From: Bacteroidota bacterium
GTDB lineage: Bacteria; Bacteroidota; Rhodothermia; Balneolales; Balneolaceae
Reading direction: 5' to 3'
Length of the DNA stretch: 54,096 nucleotides
NCBI GenBank assembly: GCA_009909035.1
Contig: JAAAOB010000029.1
Span: forward strand, 1 to 54,096
The position numbers were made by a program, and so were the translations under genes. This document shows, one piece after another, positions 8,969-17,501 of the stretch. Position 1 is the stretch's first letter, and each line of letters starts with the position of its first letter. The notes under the pieces were generated by a model. It saw only the letters and a program-made list of their open reading frames with translations, made no database searches and was not told the DNA's origin.

Positions 8969-9874
8969 ATGGACACAACCGAGCTAAATGATGCCTATGG
9001 AATTGTAATGGGCAAAATTGAAACCTGGATAACGGGGCTGATCGAGATGCTTCCAAACCTGGTCGTTGCCCTCTTCATTCTGATCTTGTTTTATGTGATT
9101 GGAAAGCTCGCCCGGAAAGCGGTGACCAAACTACTCTCTACGGTGACCGCCAACAGGACCATCACCAACCTGCTCGAAACTGTAATAAACATATTGATTC
9201 TCGGTGTCGGGATTTTCATCGCCCTGAGTGTACTTCAGCTCGACGGTGCCGTTACCTCGCTGCTTGCCGGTGCCGGTATCATCGGTTTGGCTCTCGGTTT
9301 TGCATTTCAGGATATCGCGTCAAATTTCATCTCCGGGGTCATTCTATCCATTCGTCATCCATTTGGAATCGGTGACATCATCCAAACCAACGACTACTAC
9401 GGAACCGTACAAAAACTAAATCTCAGAAATACGATCATAAAAACTGTAACCGGCCAGCTGGTATATATCCCCAATAAGAAAGTCTTTGAAAATCCCATGG
9501 AGAATTTTACGGCTACCGGTCTCCGGCGAATTGATCTTTCATGCGGGGTATCCTACGGTGATGATCTTGAGAAGGCACGCGACGTGGCCCTGAAAGCTGT
9601 TGACCAGATCGATCATGTTCTGTCTGACCAGGGAATTGAATTTTACTACGATGAGTTTGGCAGCAGTTCGATTAATTTTAAAATCCGGTTCTGGGTTGCT
9701 TTTGCCACAAATCCGGATTACTGGCAAGCACGCAATGATGCAATTATTGCCATAAGTCAGGCGTTTGCTCAAAACGACATTATGATTCCATTCCCAATCC
9801 GCACGCTCGACTTTGGCATCCGCGGCGGAGAGAAACTGAATACCATGCTGACCGGTAAAATTCCCAACGGGTAG
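8969..9874 (+). CDS. mscS: Small-conductance mechanosensitive channel, MscS family
   Basis: Opens under membrane tension and releases solutes in hypo-osmotic shock. The 301-residue length matches classic MscS. Three N-terminal membrane segments are visible (about residues 20-45, 65-90, 90-115). The pore helix is AGAGIIGLALGFAFQDIASNFISG, shown here in parts: the Gly/Ala-rich run is followed by FAFQDI. The cytoplasmic beta domain then follows with IGDIIQ, LRNTIIKT and GVSYGDD. The protein ends after the alpha/beta domain with no extra regulatory domain. A candidate terminator follows at 9940-9977. Confidence 0.92.
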   Translation: MDTTELNDAYGIVMGKIETWITGLIEMLPNLVVALFILILFYVIGKLARKAVTKLLSTVTANRTITNLLETVINILILGVGIFIALSVLQLDGAVTSLLAGAGIIGLALGFAFQDIASNFISGVILSIRHPFGIGDIIQTNDYYGTVQKLNLRNTIIKTVTGQLVYIPNKKVFENPMENFTATGLRRIDLSCGVSYGDDLEKARDVALKAVDQIDHVLSDQGIEFYYDEFGSSSINFKIRFWVAFATNPDYWQARNDAIIAISQAFAQNDIMIPFPIRTLDFGIRGGEKLNTMLTGKIPNG

Positions 9875-9939
9875 GTAATACGGTGTTCCCTTTGCATGAT
9901 CCTGATTGGTCTGTGCACGGCGTTGGGTTGGGCCGGCAG

Positions 9940-9977
9940 ATCCTCAGGCGATATCAAATAGTATGAGGATATTTTTT
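9940..9977 (+). terminator. Candidate intrinsic terminator of the mscS-type gene
   Basis: The arms ATCCTCA (9940-9946) and TGAGGAT (9964-9970) are separated by 17 nt and followed by ATTTTTT. The loop is long, with an inner GATATC, so it is less tidy than a textbook terminator. It reaches the stop codon of the convergent PIG-L gene. Confidence 0.45.
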
Positions 9978-10683
9978 ATTCAATTAGTTCGGCCAGGCTC
10001 TCCAGGGGTTTCTCGAATTTTTCCCCAAATATTTCGAATGGCACCTGTTTCGTCGTAACCTCCTTAACCCCGCTTTTCTCAATGATCTCCTGGTACGTTT
10101 CATAGCAATCGAGCGCATCCCGAAAAAGCTGCATATCCTCATCACTGCATGTTTGAATAAAATCGATCTCATCATCGGCAGATGCCTCCAGCCGAAATTT
10201 TCCCTTCGTGTCCACGTCTCCCATTCTTGTAAAAAAGGCCAGGCGTTTTGGATACCCGACTCCCTCTCTCTTCATTCTGCAATAGAGGTTTTTCACTACG
10301 GCATGGCTTACCAGGTGATCATGGAACCCGCTGATACCGTGGACCGCGTAGGTGACAACAACATCAGGCTGCAGCCGGTGAATCTCTTTCTCAATTTCCT
10401 TTTCAATGACCATCGGGTCCAGATTCTTAAGCTCTCCGTCAGGCAGATCCAATACCGTCATCCCGCTCAGGCCCAGTGTTTTCTCTACGCACTGCATTTC
10501 CCTGAAGCGGATCATGCCCATCTCCTCCTTGGTAACCCCAAGGCGATGGCGCTGTTTTGTAGCTTCACCCTTCGTAAGCGTCAGCAGATAGACGCTATGT
10601 CCCTGCCGTAACTGTGCGGAGATCGCCGGAGCCGGCCCAAAAGATTCATCGTCTGGATGAGGAAAAATGTATAGGATTTTCAT
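9976..10683 (-). CDS. PIG-L / LmbE family deacetylase
   Basis: 235-residue zinc-dependent N-deacetylase of the PIG-L fold. It opens with a beta strand and the zinc motif H-P-D-D-E at residues 9-13. A second metal-binding stretch FHDHLVSH lies at 120-127. Family members remove acetyl from GlcNAc-linked substrates (BshB in bacillithiol, MshB in mycothiol, antibiotic pathways). Bacillithiol deacetylase is a reasonable guess in this lineage, but BshA or BshC is not nearby. It has no signal peptide. Upstream is the SDR gene on the same strand, separated by the inverted repeat at 10731-10791. Confidence 0.88.
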   Translation of the reverse strand: MKILYIFPHPDDESFGPAPAISAQLRQGHSVYLLTLTKGEATKQRHRLGVTKEEMGMIRFREMQCVEKTLGLSGMTVLDLPDGELKNLDPMVIEKEIEKEIHRLQPDVVVTYAVHGISGFHDHLVSHAVVKNLYCRMKREGVGYPKRLAFFTRMGDVDTKGKFRLEASADDEIDFIQTCSDEDMQLFRDALDCYETYQEIIEKSGVKEVTTKQVPFEIFGEKFEKPLESLAELIE

Positions 10684-10730
10684 AAATATTTGTTTTTAAT
10701 AGGGTTGAAAATATTAGATCCTGGATACTT

Positions 10731-10791
10731 TTTCTATGTGTAAATACTTAATCAATTGCAGCGTAATTGATTAAGTAAATTTACATAGAAA
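10731..10791. repeat. Long AT-rich imperfect inverted repeat
   Basis: Two 27-nt arms (10731-10757 and 10765-10791) face each other around a 7-nt loop GCAGCGT; 23 of 27 positions pair. The inner 13 pairs (ACTTAATCAATT and its complement) and the outer 9 (TTTCTATGT) are perfect, with the mismatches in between. It sits between the SDR stop and the PIG-L start, both read leftward. There is no clear T run after the stem on the minus strand, so a plain terminator is not obvious. A leader hairpin, a two-fold operator or a relic of a small mobile element are alternatives. Confidence 0.85.
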
Positions 10792-10808
10792 TTTTATCGA
10801 AATGATTT

Positions 10809-11549
10809 TCATATCATATAGGATCCGGCATTGATGTGAAAGGTCTGTCCAGTTGCGTGTGGCACCTTTCCGGTTGCAAGAAAAACGACAAGACGTGCTA
10901 CCTCTTCCGGCTGGGTGATCTCGTCAAAAGCAGATCCTGCAGTAATATGATCTTTACCCAGCAGCTTTACGGCGCTCGTTGCCATATCCGTTTCAATAAA
11001 CCCGGGGGCCACCGAATACGCCACAATCCCATCCCGGCTAAAATCCCGTGCAATACTTTTGGTCAGCCCTACAAGGCCCGCCTTCGATGCGGCGTAGGCG
11101 GCATACTCCTGGGTGTCGCCGCGATACGATGCACGCGAGGCAATGTTGATGATGATCCCTTTGGCTTCTTCATCACGGCATTGCCGCAAGAACCATTTGC
11201 TTAACAGTGCCGGAGCCGTGAGATTTACCTTCATTGTTCGATCCCACACCGAACGCCACGCTTCATCTTCTGACAAAAAATCTGCGTCTTCAAATACACC
11301 CGCATTGTTAATCAGTACCTGCGGACGATACTGTTTCAGCAAGGGCTGAATCTCTTTTTTAAAATTCTGGTGGTGCTCCAGATCTGCATAGATCCCCGTG
11401 AAGTGCTCACGATCTGCAATGGTTTTTGGAAATGCCGATTGGCGTGCCGTGCCCACAACATGCCATCCCTTCTCCAGGCACGCTTTTGCTATCTCGAGCC
11501 CGATCCCCCGAGTGCAGCCGGTTAAGAGTACCGTTCGTTTTCTATCCAT
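10809..11549 (-). CDS. Short-chain dehydrogenase/reductase (classical SDR)
   Basis: 246-residue NAD(P)-dependent oxidoreductase. The Rossmann motif TGCTRGIG is at residues 10-17, NNAG at 81-84, an active-site Ser region SRASYRG at 138-144, and the catalytic Y152-x3-K156 in YAASKAG; PGFIETDM marks the cofactor loop. The layout resembles FabG-like 3-oxoacyl-reductases, but classical SDRs are too diverse to name a substrate. The gene is divergent from the glycerate kinase gene (172 nt between starts). Downstream on its strand are the inverted repeat and the PIG-L gene. Confidence 0.88.
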   Translation of the reverse strand: MDRKRTVLLTGCTRGIGLEIAKACLEKGWHVVGTARQSAFPKTIADREHFTGIYADLEHHQNFKKEIQPLLKQYRPQVLINNAGVFEDADFLSEDEAWRSVWDRTMKVNLTAPALLSKWFLRQCRDEEAKGIIINIASRASYRGDTQEYAAYAASKAGLVGLTKSIARDFSRDGIVAYSVAPGFIETDMATSAVKLLGKDHITAGSAFDEITQPEEVARLVVFLATGKVPHATGQTFHINAGSYMI

Positions 11550-11721
11550 TCTTTATCCGTTCTATTCGATAGTGATTTTAACTGAACTTAATCAGCTAAA
11601 CCAGATCATACAATGCTTAAATTTTTATAACTTACATCGGATTTTATTCGATGATACAAGATAAATACCGGCCGAGATCCATCTCGAACCGGATGTATGT
11701 CAACAAAAAACTATACTTCAT

Positions 11722-13038
11722 ATGAGCTTATCAGAAGACGCTAAAAATATTTTTTCTCAAACCCTTGATTATGTTTCTCCCGCAAAAGTACTACCCGAAG
11801 AGGTGCGGTGGAATACAGAAACAGGAGAGATCACAATCCAGGGAACGACGATCTCGGTTGAGCCCGGGCAACCTGTCTATATTATTGGTTTTGGAAAAGC
11901 ATCGGTTTCGATGGGTGCGGCCGCCGAATCTATTTTTGGCAGCAGGGTGAAAGATGGCATTGTCATATCACCCGATCACCATAAGGTTCATCACAGGTTC
12001 CAGGTGTTTAAAGGCTCCCACCCGCTGCCTGACCTCGATAGCCTGTCTTCATCGCTGGAGCTCGTCCGGTTTATGAAATCGATCCCGCGCGGAGCCCTTG
12101 TTTTAAATCTCGTTTCCGGAGGCACATCCTCTCTTTTTTGTGTACCGGCTGGAAATCTTGAAGTGCACGAGGTCCGAGATATTTACGAGTTATTGATTGA
12201 ATCAGGCGCCTCCATACATGAAATTAACACCGTTCGAAAAGTATTTTCAAGTGTGAAGGGGGGACAGATTCTGGACTCCTTGCGTCACACGAAATTGATC
12301 GACCTTATGATATCCGATATTCCCGATGACAACAAAAGCATGATTGGCAGCGGGCCGTCTGTGGCACAGACAATATCCGCAACCAGCGCCTTCCAGGTAC
12401 TGAAAAAATATGAGATTTATCAGCAGATTCCCCACGCTGCACGACAGCTGCTGGCCGTAGAAATGGACAAAGAAGCGCGCAATAATACTTACAGGACGAC
12501 ACAAGATTTCGAGAATCACTACTCCTTCATCATATCTTCGGCCTCGAAGCTTGCGGACAGGGCGGCTCAAATTGCGGATGGATTTGGCTACACACCTCGT
12601 TTGGCTAAAGAGCCCTGGGATGGCCCAATTGATGATTTTGAAGAGATGCTTGCCAAAAAAATTGACGACCTTCCGGACGACTGGCGCTCAAAATATGCCA
12701 TCATTACATTCGGAGAGCCCACCGTTCACGTAACCGGAAGTGGTCTGGGCGGACGCAACCAGGAACTTGCGCTGCGTATGGCGGCACGCCTCAAACAGCA
12801 CAAGAAAGAGATCTGTTTTCTCAGCGCCGGAACGGACGGAATCGACGGCCCCACGGATGCAGCCGGGGCTGTGGTTACCAATAAAACCTACAGCGAAGCG
12901 GAAGAAGCCGGGATCGATCCCATGGAATACCTGCGGGAAAACGACAGCTATCACTTTTTTGAAAAGGCCGGCGGCCATATCAAGCCGGGCCCTACAGGCA
13001 ACAACCTTATGGATCTGCAGATTACATTGGTCGGATAA
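11722..13038 (+). CDS. Glycerate 2-kinase, MOFRL family (GckA/TtuD type)
   Basis: Phosphorylates D-glycerate at O2 in serine/glyoxylate or sugar-acid breakdown. The 438-residue length is normal. The N-terminal DUF4147 domain carries FGKASVSMG, DHHKVHHRFQ and the glycine-rich LNLVSGGTSSLFC. The C-terminal MOFRL domain carries TFGEPTVHVTGSGLGGRNQE followed by SAGTDGIDGPTDAAGAVV, both signatures of the family. It is alone in its orientation between a divergent SDR and a 390-nt gene-free gap. Confidence 0.93.
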   Translation: MSLSEDAKNIFSQTLDYVSPAKVLPEEVRWNTETGEITIQGTTISVEPGQPVYIIGFGKASVSMGAAAESIFGSRVKDGIVISPDHHKVHHRFQVFKGSHPLPDLDSLSSSLELVRFMKSIPRGALVLNLVSGGTSSLFCVPAGNLEVHEVRDIYELLIESGASIHEINTVRKVFSSVKGGQILDSLRHTKLIDLMISDIPDDNKSMIGSGPSVAQTISATSAFQVLKKYEIYQQIPHAARQLLAVEMDKEARNNTYRTTQDFENHYSFIISSASKLADRAAQIADGFGYTPRLAKEPWDGPIDDFEEMLAKKIDDLPDDWRSKYAIITFGEPTVHVTGSGLGGRNQELALRMAARLKQHKKEICFLSAGTDGIDGPTDAAGAVVTNKTYSEAEEAGIDPMEYLRENDSYHFFEKAGGHIKPGPTGNNLMDLQITLVG

Positions 13039-13428
13039 TCTTATGTATTTTTTATGCACGAATCGGGACCATTAGAATCCTTGCCTGCAGGTTCCGTGCC
13101 CCGGTACCGATCGTGGGACTTCCGCCACATCTGTTTCCAAACATAGCACTCCAAAATATGATTGCGATTGCTATAAGTCTGTTCATCAATGGTACCGGTA
13201 GATTGTCTCCCATGACAAAGGTCAATCCCCTCTCAGCGCAACACTGCGACATCGGCGAGAATAGAATAAAAAGGCTTATAACAGCAGGCTCTCAATTTTA
13301 AGGTTCAAGCGTTTCAAGCAGATATGTTTTCCTGATTTTTTTGAAGATCTAATCCCAAAGGTTGTCGGATTAATTTGTAACTTTCAAAGCTGAACCGAAG
13401 CGTAAAACAGCTGATCCTCAACCCCAAT
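13039..13428. other. Gene-free stretch upstream of the helicase gene
   Basis: This stretch of 390 bases has only short overlapping frames on both strands (about 13052-13252 minus and 13113-13301 plus) without any recognisable family. I see no tRNA-like fold and no clear promoter. It may be a decayed gene or simply a long intergenic spacer with the promoter of the helicase. Confidence 0.5.
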
Positions 13429-15717
13429 ATGAAGCAATTCACCCTCCAGCCAGATCAAAATTCCGGATCAAAAGGATCCGTTGATTTCCTGAACGGATTA
13501 AATAAACAGCAAAAGAAAGCGGTAACGCACACTCAAGGCCCGCTTCTCATCATCGCGGGTGCCGGCAGCGGCAAAACCAGGGTGTTGACCTACCGCATCG
13601 CCTACCTGCTGCAGCAGCACAAAGCAATGCCTCATGAAATTTTGGCGCTGACTTTTACCAATAAAGCCGCCCGGGAGATGCAGGACCGTATCCGGTCGCT
13701 CATTGGCGACAGGGCCGGCAAGCTTTGGATGGGGACATTTCACTCAATATTCTCAAAAATTTTGCGGTTTGAGGCGGAAAAAATCGGGTTCGACTCAAAC
13801 TTTTCCATCTACGATACCTCAGATTCAGAATCGGCCATTAAACTCATTCTCGGAGAATTAAACTACGATCCGAGAGAAATTCGCCCGCGCACCATTCAGC
13901 GTAAGATCAGCGATGCCAAGAACCAGCTTATCACCCCGAATGATTACAAACACCGGTTTGTCAGCAGCACGCTCGATGATATAACGGCCCGCGTCTTTGA
14001 AGTATATGACGTGAGGCTTCGTCAGGCAAACGCCATGGATTTTGACGATCTTTTGATTAAACCCATTGAACTGTTTGAACAACATCCGGATGTGCTGGAA
14101 AAATACCAGGACCGGTTCAAACATATCCTGATTGATGAGTACCAGGATACCAATCACGCCCAATACAAGATGACCCGCATGCTGGCAGAGAAGTATCAAA
14201 ATATCTGCGTTGTGGGTGATGATGCCCAGAGTATCTACTCATTCCGTGGTGCTGATATTTCTAATATTCTGAATTTTAAAAGCGACTATAACGAAGCCAA
14301 ACAGGTGCCGCTGGAACAGAATTACCGCTCCACGAAGTACATACTTCAGTGCGCTGATTCTATTATCAAAAACAATGATAAACAGCTTGAAAAAACGCTC
14401 TGGACTGAGAATGCGGACGGCCACCCCATCACCCTTCTTGAAAATTTTGATGAGCGGGATGAAGCCAACAGGGTGGTGCAGCATATTCAGAATTTGAAGA
14501 TGCGGGATGGTTACACCAACAACGATTTTGCCATTTTGTACCGCACAAATTACCAGAGCCGGGTGTTTGAAGAGGCGTTAAGGAGAAAAGGCATTGCTTA
14601 CCAGCTTGTAGGAGGCCTCTCCTTCTACCAGCGCAAAGAGATAAAAGATGTTTTGGCCTATCTGACGCTCCTGGTAAACCCTGAAGATGAACAGGCGCTG
14701 CTTCGAATTATAAATGAACCAAGCCGGGGCATTGGGAAAAAAACGCTGAATGACCTCCTGAAAAAGTCCCGCAATCAAAAGCGGTCCGTCTGGTCTATTA
14801 TTCAGGATGTGGAGGGCACCGATCTCTACAAGCCGGCCATATCGCGAATAGGTAATTTTGTGTCAATGATCCACAACCTGCGCAAAGAACTGGAGCAGGG
14901 AGCATCACTTTTGGATACAACCAAGAAAATGCTTGACGCAAGTGGATATGTAAAGTCGCTGATTGAAGAGAACAGTGCCAAAGCATTGACACGTCGCGAC
15001 AATATCCTGGAACTCCAGAATGCCATCTCGTATTACGAACAGCATAACAAAAAACCGACCCTCAGCTCTTTTCTGCAGGAAATCAGCCTGATTACGGACA
15101 CCGATAAGTATGACGAAGATAAACCGGCTGTTACAATGATGACGGTTCATGGTTCGAAGGGGCTGGAATTCCCGGTTGTGTTTATCGTGGGTCTTGAAGA
15201 AAAACTATTTCCCATGGGGGGCAGAAATGGCGAAGAGGCCGATTTTGAAGAAGAACGACGCCTGTTCTACGTGGCTATTACCCGTGCCGAAGAGACGCTC
15301 TATTTCAGTTTTGCAAAAATGCGCTACCGGTTCGGAGAACAGACACAACAAATGCGGTCCCGCTTTCTTGACGAGGTGGATCCGGGCGTGGTTCGGACCG
15401 AATCAGGCGCTACCATTGAGCAGAAACGAGACCGGTTCGAGAACGACGAGACGACGATAGATTACGGAACAGAAATTGAATATGACTGGAAAAAACCGAA
15501 ACAGAGTAAAAAACCGTCCAACAGCGGGCTTGACTTTGAAACCACCTACGATGACGACCCGTACCAGGCCGGCACAACGGTAATGCACCCTACGTTTGGG
15601 CCGGGAAAAATCTTACAGAGAACCGGATCAGGCAAAGATTCAAAAGTTGTTGTATTTTTTAAACAGAGAGGACAGAAAACGCTCATGTTGCGTGCCGCGC
15701 GCCTGAAAGTTCTCTGA
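13429..15717 (+). CDS. pcrA: UvrD/PcrA-type ATP-dependent DNA helicase
   Basis: Superfamily 1A 3'-5' helicase for nucleotide-excision and mismatch repair and for clearing replication forks. It has 762 residues. Motif Q is LNKQQKKAV, the Walker A AGAGSGKT is at residues 43-50, motif II DEYQDT is at about 236-241, and motif III is GDDAQSIYSFRGA. QNYRS (motif IV), MTVHGSKGLEF (motif V) and the motif VI stretch RLFYVAITRAE follow in order. The C-terminal 70 residues form the Tudor-like domain (HPTFGPGKILQ...VVFF) that binds RNA polymerase in PcrA/UvrD. The first 20 residues are a non-conserved leader. It is the first gene of a plus-strand run to rsgA. Confidence 0.94.
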   Translation: MKQFTLQPDQNSGSKGSVDFLNGLNKQQKKAVTHTQGPLLIIAGAGSGKTRVLTYRIAYLLQQHKAMPHEILALTFTNKAAREMQDRIRSLIGDRAGKLWMGTFHSIFSKILRFEAEKIGFDSNFSIYDTSDSESAIKLILGELNYDPREIRPRTIQRKISDAKNQLITPNDYKHRFVSSTLDDITARVFEVYDVRLRQANAMDFDDLLIKPIELFEQHPDVLEKYQDRFKHILIDEYQDTNHAQYKMTRMLAEKYQNICVVGDDAQSIYSFRGADISNILNFKSDYNEAKQVPLEQNYRSTKYILQCADSIIKNNDKQLEKTLWTENADGHPITLLENFDERDEANRVVQHIQNLKMRDGYTNNDFAILYRTNYQSRVFEEALRRKGIAYQLVGGLSFYQRKEIKDVLAYLTLLVNPEDEQALLRIINEPSRGIGKKTLNDLLKKSRNQKRSVWSIIQDVEGTDLYKPAISRIGNFVSMIHNLRKELEQGASLLDTTKKMLDASGYVKSLIEENSAKALTRRDNILELQNAISYYEQHNKKPTLSSFLQEISLITDTDKYDEDKPAVTMMTVHGSKGLEFPVVFIVGLEEKLFPMGGRNGEEADFEEERRLFYVAITRAEETLYFSFAKMRYRFGEQTQQMRSRFLDEVDPGVVRTESGATIEQKRDRFENDETTIDYGTEIEYDWKKPKQSKKPSNSGLDFETTYDDDPYQAGTTVMHPTFGPGKILQRTGSGKDSKVVVFFKQRGQKTLMLRAARLKVL

Positions 15718-15835
15718 AGAACAACCGGAACAAAATGACCTGCCCAGGATCCAATTCTCAGGAAAAGCACCAGAATTACTACAGCACACAAAGCTATAAT
15801 TACAAACCGTTTCCTCATCCCAACGCATTCCGCTT

Positions 15836-17356
15836 TTGAACTTACCGACTAAATTTTTAATCCTGATTCTTTTTTGTGGTTTTCCCATTACCGGGCTCTC
15901 GCAAGTTTCATACTCCCCGGTAAGCATGGGGCTTGGCGGCGGAGGCACGTCCTACATCACCGGGTACAACGCACTATTTATCAACCCGGCAAACCTTCAC
16001 CTGCGTGAAAAGGATTATCGCGTTCAGTTCTCCTTTCTGGAGAGTGGATTTCACCTCGATACGCCACTCAAAATCAGACATACCGGGGATCGTATTGAGG
16101 AATTGAGCAGGCTGTATGACCTACCCGATGCCGGCCAGTTCACCCTGAATGAATCCCGGCGTGAGTCGATCCTTTCTCGCCATTTTAACAATGAGAGAAC
16201 GTCAAGGCAGCTCACGTCTGTTTACAATTTGAACTGGTTCGGCATAAAATGGTTTGGTAAAGACAGAAGCTATGGCCTGGCCTTGCGGTCCCGCCAGGGA
16301 AGCCGCTACACAGTCGGGCGGGGCTTTTACGACTCTACGCCGATAGAATCGGGCGGGCAGCAGCAGGTGAACCGGTCACTGACACACGATTTCCAGACGC
16401 TTCATGAACTCTCTTTTGGATACGGCGAGTCATTCACCTTTCTGAGCGGCCTGTTCCCCCGAATATCCCGGTTTGTTATTGGTATAGCGCCAAAAGTGGT
16501 TCTGTCGGGCCCGATGTACTCAACAAAATTTACGAATGTTTACCATCGCGATGACGATACCTCAGCCTGGGAAAGGAGCTCTTCCTATCGCTACGAAAGC
16601 AGCGGCGTCTTCAGTCAGGCAGCCGGACGCCTGATTGCGGGACGAGATCCGTTTGATACTGCAAACGAAATTGATCTTCTCTCCGATGTAATGAATCCAA
16701 CCGGTGTAGGTGCGGCTATTGACCTCGGGCTTACCTACATCTATACGTTCGGGGACGACCTATCCCTTCTGCGGCGTGAGGACGAGTCAACCCAAAAATC
16801 TCTCAGGCTAAGCCTGTCGGTTACCGATCTCGGTTTCGTACACTTTTTTGATGCTCCTTTTCGAACGGAAACAGAAACAAGTGAACCCGTTAATGAAGAG
16901 CCGCCTCCACTCTCCGATAGCTATTATGCGGGAGCCCTGCTCCAGGATTTTCAGTTTCTTCGTCAAAATGGAGCTCATCCGCTGCAGAACACATCGCTCC
17001 CGGACCGAGATAATTTCCAAAAGCTGCTGCCAACAGCGCTGCAGTCGGGCGCCCTGTTTCAAATCAACAGGGTGAAGGTGACCGGTGAATTTCGTCTCGG
17101 TTTTTCGAATAACGCTTTTCAGTCCACTAAATTTATTACTTTTTTAGGCACTGAAATTCGTCCATTACCATTTTTCCCAATTCGTGCCGGAACACGGCTG
17201 GCGGCAGGACTTCCGGGATATTACAGTTTTGGGGCAGGGCTTGAGACCCGGTATTTCGACCTCAATGCTGCAATGCAGTTTAGAAGTACAGCTTCAGGGC
17301 CGACAACAGAACCTGTAGGCGCATCCGTTGTGGCATTAAAATTCTATATCCCCTGA
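15836..17356 (+). CDS. DUF5723-like exported outer-membrane protein
   Basis: 506 residues. The start must be TTG: no ATG lies between the upstream in-frame stop and the signal peptide, which runs from NLPTKFLILILF to GLSQ. After it comes SMGLGGGGTSYITGYNALFINPANL, which resembles the start of DUF5723/PorV-like Bacteroidota beta-barrels (a glycine-rich strand, then the N-P-A-N motif). The rest alternates strands with aromatic girdle residues and ends in a terminal aromatic/Pro segment (LKFYIP), as expected for a barrel. Function is not known; relatives are often annotated only by DUF number. It sits between pcrA (118 nt) and lon (145 nt). Confidence 0.75.
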   Translation: MNLPTKFLILILFCGFPITGLSQVSYSPVSMGLGGGGTSYITGYNALFINPANLHLREKDYRVQFSFLESGFHLDTPLKIRHTGDRIEELSRLYDLPDAGQFTLNESRRESILSRHFNNERTSRQLTSVYNLNWFGIKWFGKDRSYGLALRSRQGSRYTVGRGFYDSTPIESGGQQQVNRSLTHDFQTLHELSFGYGESFTFLSGLFPRISRFVIGIAPKVVLSGPMYSTKFTNVYHRDDDTSAWERSSSYRYESSGVFSQAAGRLIAGRDPFDTANEIDLLSDVMNPTGVGAAIDLGLTYIYTFGDDLSLLRREDESTQKSLRLSLSVTDLGFVHFFDAPFRTETETSEPVNEEPPPLSDSYYAGALLQDFQFLRQNGAHPLQNTSLPDRDNFQKLLPTALQSGALFQINRVKVTGEFRLGFSNNAFQSTKFITFLGTEIRPLPFFPIRAGTRLAAGLPGYYSFGAGLETRYFDLNAAMQFRSTASGPTTEPVGASVVALKFYIP

Positions 17357-17361
17357 TGATT

Positions 17362-17409
17362 TTCTGCCCAACTGTCAGCCTCATTTTTTTTGATCACAAT
17401 TTGGCAGAA
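17362..17409. promoter_or_regulatory. Spaced inverted repeat upstream of lon
   Basis: TTCTGCC (17362-17368) and GGCAGAA (17403-17409) form a 7-bp inverted repeat 34 nt apart, with two more pairs after one mismatch; TGATCA and runs of T lie between. It lies about 95-140 nt before the lon start. It could be an operator for stress control of lon or part of the DUF5723 gene terminator. No CIRCE element is visible. Confidence 0.3.
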
Positions 17410-17501
17410 CCCCTGTGCCTCTCCTGACGTTATGGAGGCAACATTTTTTTTGGCTTCCTGTTTGCAGTTTCAAAAAGAAAAATTAGAAATGAATATCTTT
17501 T

